Below, in pieces: positions 11,289 through 64,000 of a stretch of DNA of 64,000 nucleotides. Source of the stretch: Dromiciops gliroides. Its lineage: Eukaryota; Chordata; Mammalia; Microbiotheria; Microbiotheriidae. Every line of letters begins with the position of its first letter. The stretch's first letter is position 1. The stretch covers positions 7,365,723 through 7,429,722 of the forward strand of contig NC_057866.1 in assembly GCF_019393635.1 (NCBI RefSeq). The letters run 5' to 3'. The position numbers and the translations under genes are program-made. The notes beneath the pieces were generated by a model that was not told the DNA's origin, did not search any database, and was given only the letters and a program-made list of their open reading frames with translations.

Positions 11289-11689
11289 GCAAGGGATGAG
11301 CTTTTCTATGAAAGACAGAGGACAGTGGGTACAGTGCAGTGTTAGGTATGGAGGGCTGCATCTTCCTGGTCCCCCAGGCTCCCAACCTGGTGTCATGCTG
11401 GACTCTTCACCCTCTCTCACCTCTGGATTTCACCTCTGCACCATCTCCCCTGATAGGGCCTGCTGGTGGGTCTGCCTCCTTCAAGTCTGTCCCTGGTCCA
11501 CTCCATTCTCTATCCAGATATCCAAGTGATCTTCCTAAAGCACAGGTCTGAGTCATTTGCCTGTTCAATCAACTCCAGTGGCTCCCTATCATCTCCAGGA
11601 TCTAATAGAAAATCTACTGCTTGGTTTTGAAAGCCTTTCATAACCTCCCCTTTCCTTCAACCCAATGAAGTCATCCAGCCATGACCCTT

Positions 11690-11810
11690 TATTTTAGGCA
11701 TGAGGACAGCGAGGCCCAGAGAATCAACTGGTTTGCTCAGGGGCACAGAACTAGAAAATGATAGATCCAGTATTTGAACCTGGGTCCTGATTCACAAACC
11801 ATCTCTCCTC
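11690..11810 (-). repeat. MIR-type fragment
   Basis: Reversed MIR core: TTTATTTTAGGCATGAGGAC, GAGGCCCAGAGAATC, GAACCTGGGTCC. Confidence 0.6.
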
Positions 11811-13230
11811 TAACTCAGTTTCCTTCTCCATAAAATAAGGCTAACAATATTTGCACTACCTTCCTCTTAGGGCTGTGGTCATTAAGTGAAATCATAGACT
11901 CACATACACCCACACAGTGTTTTGTGAACCTTGAAGCATAATATAATTGTAAATACTTATTGTTATTGTTTTTACCAAGGTTAGTGTGCATTTCCTGCTG
12001 AATGGGGACTAGGAGGAGGAAGGAGTGGAAAAATATTAGTGGGAAGGGGTCAAGGAGAGGGGAACAGGGAACAAATTAGAACTTTGCTGGTTGCCAAATG
12101 ACAGAACAAAATATGCTTTTAAAATCATATCTGGATTCAATTATCCTGGCATTTTGTGTTATAGCTGTCTTCTAGCATGAAAAAAACAAGGGTCGGAGAG
12201 GTGGTGAGTGGCCCAAGGTCACACACACAGCTTGAGCCAAGCCAGGCCTCAGAGCCAGCAGGGACAGTCACATATAAGGCCTGATTTTTTGCTACAAATT
12301 TGAATTTTTTCCTCCCCCCCACCAAAGAGAACTAAACCACATTCCCCCAGTCTCAAAGAGGATGAACTGAAAAACCCTCAATTAAGAAATCAAAGCTCAA
12401 AGCAGTGCCCAGTAACTTGGGGAAAGACCCCCAGGGAGTAAATCAATCAGTGCCCCGGCTGGGGGTGGGGGGAGGCTCCCTTGGCTGGCAGCAACATGGT
12501 CGCCCTGGGCCGATCTCCAACAGCTAGCTCTTTGCAGGGTCGGAGCTCCTGAGAATTTCTCTAATATCCTTAATGAGGCAACTTCTCTGCGTCCCAGGGG
12601 GGCAGCAGTCCCACAAAAGCTACCCTGGCTTTTCACAGCTCAGCTGGGCAGGAATCAGAAAAGAAAGGAGTTATTTCACTGTGCAGTCCGCCCCCCCCCC
12701 CCCCCACGGTTTCCCTCTTCTCCTTGGGAGATTTCCAGCATTCCTCCCAGATTAACCAGCCTCATGTCATTGGTTAGTAGGACAAAGGGGACCGTCACCT
12801 GGAAGGACATGGGCAACCAGCCCCACCTCACAACCACGGCCTTCTCAGAAATGGCCGATCTGCCCCAGAGACCTTGGGCTTCTGCCATCTCCCTCCCTAA
12901 CTCCCACCCTGGGGGAAATGATCTCCCCTTGCGGGCCTGCCTCTAACCCCGCCTCCAGCTATGGAGTAGTGTGGAATGGGGGGTAGTCCTAGCCTAGGTC
13001 CATCGGGCCGCGCGGTCCAGCTTGCTGGAGGAGACCGCCAGGCATCTCTGTAACATGACACCTTTTTGGTATCCTTGGAATCTGGGGGAGGGGGAGAAGG
13101 CCCAGGTTTTCCAGGGCCTGGTTCAGCAGGCGGGAGGCCTGAGGTCTAAAAGCCGCCTTTGCTGACACAGTGTGGCAGAGGAGACCCAGATTAGGCCAGG
13201 GAGGGCACAGCCTCAACCTGGGTTCAGGGC

Positions 13231-13250
13231 GGGGGGGGGGGGGGGGGGGG
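13231..13250. repeat. Poly-G run (20 G)
   Basis: Twenty consecutive G in intergenic DNA 1.7 kb upstream of the CHKA start codon. Length may be uncertain, as homopolymers are error-prone in sequencing. Confidence 0.85.
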
Positions 13251-13924
13251 AGAGAGCTCTGCAAACATCACCTTCGGCCTGGATCACAGATCATCTGAAA
13301 AGCAGGTCTATGGACGCAGGCCTGCCTAGGGGGAGGGCTGTGTGTGTGCGGTGGCAGTCTAGGCTTCCCCAGGCCGCTGGGTACCGACGGGGCCAACAAA
13401 GGGTCTGTGGCCACCCGCCTGGAGACTGCCCGACGCTTTGGCAGGGAGTCAGCACCCTGCGAGAGTGAACAGCGGTAGCTCCCCAAGCCTTGGCTCGTCT
13501 TCCCAGGGGTGCAGGGCCCCGCCCCACCCCGAAATCTCAGGAAAGCTCTGAGACGCAGCCCGGCTAGTGTCTTATGCTTCAAGGACCTCAGATGCCTCCC
13601 CTGGCCAGCCGAGGCCAGGCGGCTGAGGCAAAGTCTGAGCCACGCGTCCATCTCACAGACTGGTTAACGGGGCCTGGGCAGCGAGGAAAACCCAGCACCC
13701 TTTCCCAAGGTCATCCTGAACTCCTGCATGAGCAAGCCTCCTGTTCCCCCCACCCCCCACTCTAGCTGATGTCACTGGATTTTCGATGGCCCTAAAACAA
13801 GTGTTCAAATACAATCCTGTGGCCAGTGGGTCCCCTGACCTCTCCGCGGAAGTCTCCTCTGCCTGCCTTCCTGGCGGAGCCTTCTGGGAGCCCAGCGGGC
13901 CAGGAAGGGGGCAGGGAGCAAAGC

Positions 13925-49508
<35,584 letters not shown>

Positions 49509-49665
49509 ACCTTGTAGCCGCTTGAAGCAGGGGGTCCCTGCACTGTTTGTGTGAAGAGAGCAGCTGGGCAGGGCTTCCCCTCGGCTTGACTCCTGCACCT
49601 GCAGCCCAGGAGGCTTGGCCCGTCTCCCTGGGGGGCACCCATGTGTGTGAGACTACAGAGACTAT

Positions 49666-49671
49666 ATTAAA
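49666..49671 (+). terminator. CHKA: Proximal poly(A) signal of CHKA (ATTAAA)
   Basis: ATTAAA 158 bases after the stop, followed by a GT-rich patch (GAGTGACGTTGAC). It could give a short 3' UTR isoform; use is an inference. Confidence 0.45.
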
Positions 49672-50545
49672 GCTGAGTGACGTTGACTTCCCATCTCGTT
49701 GACGACTTCCCTAGGAGTCTTTGACATGAGATCGGGAAGCAAACTAGATTGCGTGAGTTGAGTGTCTCATCATCCTCTACTCCCCCTTCTGGCAGGTGGG
49801 GAGCTTATCCCACACACACCAAGAGCAGCCCTCCGGGGTGGGGGCTGGTTCTTATTGTTTCATGGTTATGTATTTTTTTAAACGTGCCGGTAAAGGTTGT
49901 GGCCAGGACGGCTGGCACTGGCCATGCATTGTAGACACTACTAGCTTGCAGAAGGAAACGGGAGTTGCCCAGAGCATCACCGCTTGCAGGGCGTGCCGTC
50001 TGCCCCTGTGGCTCCAGGACACTACTGTGCCAACCAACCCTTGGGTCCAAATGGCCAATGCTCAAGAAAGCATATCCACAGAGCTCACAAGGTAGCTTCT
50101 TGTGACTGGTGTACATGCTTTATTCTCCAGAGGTGTCTCACTGTAACTGGAAAGAACCCTTCCCCCGGCCGCCCGGCTGCCAGTGGAGGGGGCCGCTATG
50201 GCTCTCCTGCAGTGCCTCTGCCCTGGGCCTCCCCCTAGCCTAGGCCCTCCTGTGGGGTGGGAAGGGAATCCTTGTGAAGGTGGAGGAGCCCCAGTCGAAA
50301 CGTCTTGGGCAACTGCTTCCACAGCTCCCCCCTGTCCCTCATGTTTCCCCACCCCTGCACTAGTACCATGGTTGGGGTGGCCAGTGGACTGCTGGGAAAT
50401 GGGGGAGAAAGACGAATGGCTGTGAAACGTCCATAGGTATTAAGTGACCCCTTGGGGGTAAACCTTGAGCTCTTTTGTACTCAGAACTTTGATTTGGGTT
50501 GTTCGTGCAAACATTTCTGAACCTCACAGACTGTACTCTACTCAA

Positions 50546-50551
50546 AATAAA
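50546..50551 (+). terminator. CHKA: Distal poly(A) signal of CHKA (AATAAA)
   Basis: Canonical AATAAA in CTCAAAATAAAAGTTG, followed about 25 bases on by the GT-rich element TTGGTGGTGGTGATG. Likely the main cleavage signal. Confidence 0.75.
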
Positions 50552-50767
50552 AGTTGTCAAATCAGACCTAGCTTGGTGGTGGTGATGTTGAGTTTTCACT
50601 GGGCTGGACAGTGGCATTAACCAGGGTCGGGGGAGTTTGTTGGTGTGGATTTTGATTGTCATTTTATTGTGAGAGAGAGCTCTCAGGGAAGGGGAGGGAG
50701 AAGACTGGGAAAATACAGGTGATGCAGAGAACAAAAGACTCACACCCCTTTTTAAAAGAAGGGTCCT

Positions 50768-50925
50768 AGGGGCAGCTAAATGGCTCAGTGGATAAAGCAC
50801 CGGCCCTGGATTCAGGAGGATCTGAGTTCAAATCCGGATTCAGACACTTAACATTTACTAGCTGTGTGACCCTGGGCAAGTCACTTAACCCCAATTGCCT
50901 CACCAAAAAAAAAAAAAAAAAAGAT
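50768..50925 (+). mobile_element. CORE-SINE, full length
   Basis: Perfect 14-bp duplication AAAAGAAGGGTCCT (50754-50767, 50926-50939), just after the CHKA 3' end. Confidence 0.97.
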
Positions 50926-51139
50926 AAAAGAAGGGTCCTGAACTAGAGCCTGCCTCTCTTCTCTGGAGGGTGGTCTGCCTTCTGGGCTACAAATGCTCAA
51001 GTCTTATATCACCTATGTGGCCCACCACATGGCCAGTCCCTTGGGATGCATGAGTCTGCCTTTGGCCACCCTTGGCCATTTCCTGCTGGTGGTGGTCCCG
51101 GAATCTGTTGGGGCCTTGGTCCCTCGGTGAGCTAAGTCA

Positions 51140-51600
51140 TCAAAGGCTAGAAATAAGCAGTTTTCAAAAGAGGAAATGCAAACTAGACTACTATATGAAA
51201 AACACTTCAACTCCCTTATAATAAAAAAGAGAATCAGATTGGCCACAGTGTCACTATTGAGGGGGAAGAGGCAGCGGGTGGAGCACAGGTGGTCACACTA
51301 ATGGCCTGTGGGAGATCTACATTCACCTAGCCATGCTGAAAAACAATTTGGAATTATCCAAGAAAAGTGGGTGGTGTTTGTAGGCAGCATATACTGCAGG
51401 GAAAGGTCCCGGAGCTAAGATGTGTCTAGCAGAGCTTGGGGGTTGGGGGTTACAAAAACCACATGCCCATTGGGGGATAGCTGGACAGATTGTGCCACAT
51501 GAAGGAATGGAATGAAATATTATAGCCCTAAGAGCCTCCTGAAGGGAGGAAGATGAAGACCCCTGAGGGCGTCACATAGACCAATAAAATCTGCTGGGGA
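51140..51600 (+). mobile_element. Old LINE-1 ORF2/3' fragment
   Basis: GAAAAACAATTTGGAATTAT, CCCATTGGGGGATAGCTGGA and AATGGAATGAAATATTATAG; strongly diverged. Confidence 0.55.
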
Positions 51601-51630
51601 GCCGGAACAATTCGCACAAGGAAATAGACA

Positions 51631-51666
51631 CCCACCCATCCACCCATCCATCCATCCATCCATCCA
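51631..51666. repeat. CCAT/CCAC tetranucleotide repeat
   Basis: CCCACCCATCCACC followed by five CCAT units, in the CHKA-TCIRG1 gap. Confidence 0.85.
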
Positions 51667-52914
51667 CACTGACCAGTGCAGGGACCAATCCCCGCCCCTG
51701 AGAGAAGAATGAGGGTGAGCATGGTCATCGGGCTGGGGCTTTTGCTGTTTGCTGTAGGGGCACAGCCTACGTGACCTGCACCCCCAGCCCGGGCTGGCAT
51801 GGAGAAAGGCTGATTCAGAGGGCATGATTTCAGCATTTGGTTTTGTCACATGATAGCTGTGTGATCTTGGACTGGTTCCTTCTGCTTTCAGGGACTGTTT
51901 CCCCATCCATAAAATAAAGGATTCACAGAATTAGACCATTTTAAAGTTTGAAAGGGAACTTTGTGGGCCGCTAACCCAGCCCTTCCCTGCAAGTGAGCCC
52001 CTTTAACAATCTGGGCAGACCCCCCCCCCAGCCTGGGTGCTTTCCTTTGGACCATCTCCAAACTCCCATCCTTATTCTTGGAAGCTCCTTCCCTCCCAAG
52101 ATCTCATTTGCTTTCTTGGCCGGCACATCAGATTCCTGATGCACATTCTGCCTGCGGCCCACCGAAACCCCGGGATTTCTTCCAAACGGCTGCTTGCTTG
52201 CCCACCTTCTTTCATCTCAAATTCATGAAGTTGACTGTGCCCAAGTGCGGGGTGGCACTGTTCTCTAGTGAATTTAATCTTAGATTGGGCCGAGTCACAT
52301 TCAAACTGCTGAGCTCTCTTTTAGATTCTGACTCATGCAAGGCCCCCAGCGTGGGGTCGCCAATGCACCCAAAGGTTTGCGCAGGGCGGAGCTCCAGAAG
52401 CTCCATGGAGAGCTCTGTGGGCGGGGAGCCTTGGGTAGTGACAATGAGATTCTTTAAGGAGCATCAATAAAGCATTCAGACCAGAGGTTTCTCAGGCTGC
52501 AGCTTGGCCAGAGAGCTCATCTGCTTCAGGCAAAAATCCTCTTGTGTGCTCTTTGCCCAAGCGTAGAACACTGGGCCAGCCCAGCAGGCTGAAGGCCTGC
52601 CAGAGCCAGGACCAAGGCCAAGTCTGCACTGCAGCCCAGAGGCCGGGCCACAAAAGGGGCTTTGTCCCCACCCCCAGTCAAGTCAAGAAGGATCCTTTGC
52701 AGCTTGGACACTGGGTGAGAAAGTGCCTCCTCCCCCCACCCACGAAGGATGATATACACAGGGGAGGAGCCAGCCAGAAAGCTGCTGGATTCTCTGTTGT
52801 CCCGACTGAATCCAATGCCCCCCTCCCCACTCTGGGGTATCCAAGAACTCCCATTTCTACGATGCTTTTCCCTAGTAAAAGGCTTCCTCTCAAAACCCTG
52901 TAAGGCATATTCTA

Positions 52915-53058
52915 CAAGCATCATTAAGCCCATTTTTACAAAGCAGGAAACAGGCTTGGAGGGAAGGTTAGACTTGTTCAAGGGCTCATAGCTCATAAAG
53001 TATCAGGCAGGGTTGGCATCCCATCTCAGGATCAGGGATAATGCCTTTAGTAACCGAG
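52915..53058 (-). repeat. MIR fragment
   Basis: AAGCCCATTTTTACAAAGCA GGAAAC, AGACTTGTTCAAGGGCTCAT; reversed. Confidence 0.6.
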
Positions 53059-53073
53059 CCCCTTGCAAATATT

Positions 53074-53255
53074 TTCTTTTCTTTTTTTTGTTTTGGTTGT
53101 GTGTGTGTGTGTGTGTGTGTGGTAATGGGGGGTTAAGTGACTTGCCCAGAGTCACACAGCTAGTAAGTGTCAAGTGTCTGAAGCCAGATTTGAACTCAGG
53201 TTCTCCTGACTCCACAGCCGGTGCTTTATCCACTGAGCCACCTAGCTGCCCCCCA
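53074..53255 (-). mobile_element. CORE-SINE with a (GT)n grown in its tail
   Basis: 15-bp duplication CCCCTTGCAAATATT (53059-53073, 53256-53270). The tail holds about 11 GT units next to the T-run. Confidence 0.95.
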
Positions 53256-53344
53256 CCCCTTGCAAATATTAAAAGTTCTGGCTCAATGTTGGTCCTCTCT
53301 CCTGGCCAAGGTGTAAGAGGGGAATTAATACACACTCAGCGTTT

Positions 53345-53570
53345 TTCCCTTATGCTCTGATCCTTCTTTCACAAGATGACTAATGTAGAAGTGTTTGACG
53401 TGATTGTGCATATACAACCTATATCAGACTGCTTTCCGTCTTGGGGAGGAGGGGGCGGGGGAGAAAAGAAAAATTTGGAACTAAAAATCCAGTGAAAACA
53501 AATGTTGAAAACTATCCTTATATGTAAAATGTAACTGGAAAACAATTAAATTAAATAAAAAAAAAAGACA
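53345..53570 (+). mobile_element. LINE-1 3' UTR fragment
   Basis: CACAAGATGACTAATGTAGA, ATATACAACCTATATCAGAC, ACTATCCTTATATGTAAAAT ending in A-rich sequence. Confidence 0.75.
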
Positions 53571-53765
53571 TTCAGCAACAACTTTGGTGAGCACTGAGGG
53601 TCAAGGGGAGTGTTGTGACTGCCAGCAGAAGGCATCCAAGAATGGGGGAGAGGGGCTATTCGACTGGCCACACCCTCCCCTCCTGGCAGGGGGACCAGTG
53701 GGTGAGTCCTGGCCATGGCACATTCCAAGGGCCCAAAGCCACTCATTGGCAGCAGCTCCCCACAT

Positions 53766-53852
53766 TAGACTGCGAGCTGCTTGAGGGCAGGGACCATCTG
53801 GGCTCTTTGTTTCTCTAGCACTTGGCACATAGTAGGTGCCTAATTGATGTCT
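53766..53852 (+). repeat. LINE-2 3' end
   Basis: GAGCTGCTTGAGGGCAGGGA and CTTGGCACATAGTAGGTGCC. Confidence 0.75.
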
Positions 53853-54069
53853 ATGGTGAACTTTCACACCCCAGCCCTCTGCAGAGGGGTGCAAGCACAA
53901 CCCTTTTATAGGGGAGCAAATTGCTCAGAGAGGGCACCTCCTGCTGTGGGCCACATAGCTAGGGTTCAGCATCCTCATGTTCCATGAGACATCTGATGGC
54001 AGACACGCGGGACCCCTCCTGCCCCCCCACCAACTGAGCAAAACAAGGCGGGCTGCTTCTTTCCATTCT

Positions 54070-54075
54070 TTTATT
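54070..54075 (-). terminator. TCIRG1: Poly(A) signal of TCIRG1 (AATAAA on - strand)
   Basis: TTTATT on the + strand reads AATAAA for the gene, 55-60 bases after the stop. This gives a very short 3' UTR of about 75-80 bases. Confidence 0.7.
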
Positions 54076-54129
54076 CCTGTTTGGTAACCCTGGGGGCAGG
54101 GGGAAGGGAGAGCAGCATGGGCTGAGAGT

Positions 54130-64000
<9,871 letters not shown>

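Larger units (their letters stand above)
11299..13924. other. Repeat-poor intergenic DNA upstream of CHKA
   Basis: Only a MIR-like piece (about 11690-11810), another near 12180-12235 and homopolymer runs (poly-C near 12690, poly-G at 13231). GC content rises towards the promoter. ORFs here have no recognisable protein. Confidence 0.6.
49509..50575 (+). other. CHKA: CHKA 3' UTR
   Basis: Non-coding sequence after the CHKA stop, repeat-free, ending just past an AATAAA. Its length of about 1.06 kb and the sequence around the distal signal fit a normal CHKA 3' UTR. Confidence 0.75.
50576..54049. other. Intergenic gap between converging CHKA and TCIRG1
   Basis: About 3.5 kb separates the two 3' ends. 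It holds two SINEs (50768-50925, 53074-53255), old LINE-1 3' sequence (51.14-51.60 and 53.34-53.57 kb), a CCAT/CCAC tandem run, a MIR piece (52.9-53.06 kb) and an L2 3' end (53.77-53.85 kb). No gene is supported. Confidence 0.8.

Overview
The window is mammalian nuclear DNA from a marsupial, probably an Australian one. Two lines of evidence support this. First, two multi-exon vertebrate genes with GT-AG introns are readable. Second, the intergenic and intronic DNA is full of marsupial-type repeats: at least 24 CORE-SINE copies with a tRNA-like head (WSINE1/WALLSI/MAR1 type), marsupial LINE-1 3' ends, a BovB/RTE LINE fragment and a solo LTR. The exact species cannot be fixed from sequence alone.

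Layout. Positions 1 to about 14,400 are intergenic: stacked LINE-1 3' ends (2.9-4.5 kb), a probable LINE-1-related body split by a solo LTR and a SINE (4.6-7.4 kb), more LINE/SINE debris to about 11.3 kb, then repeat-poor DNA ending in a 0.5 kb pyrimidine-rich tract. A CpG-island promoter (about 14.4-15.4 kb) starts CHKA (choline kinase alpha) on the + strand. Its 12 coding exons run from 14,932 to 49,508 and encode 467 residues; the 3' UTR extends to about 50,570. Positions 50.6-54.05 kb are the short gap between two converging genes. From about 54.05 kb to the right edge, the - strand carries the 3' two thirds of TCIRG1 (V-type ATPase a3 subunit): 12 complete exons and one cut by the window edge, 581 C-terminal residues in all. 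The order and convergent orientation CHKA / TCIRG1 match human 11q13.

The two genes are neighbours, not partners. CHKA phosphorylates choline, the first step of phosphatidylcholine synthesis. TCIRG1 builds the proton channel half of the osteoclast and lysosomal proton pump. Every exon junction keeps frame, so both genes look functional.

Points worth a second look: the same CORE-SINE head occurs with two different tails, one poly(A) with LINE-1-style target duplications and one matching the BovB/RTE fragment in this window; a 23-bp minisatellite lies 21 bp inside a TCIRG1 intron and stays open in the host frame; a 12.7 kb stretch of CHKA is free of recent SINEs; CHKA exon 1 has an acidic 21-bp duplication; and a solo LTR has clean ends. 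I see no new gene system.
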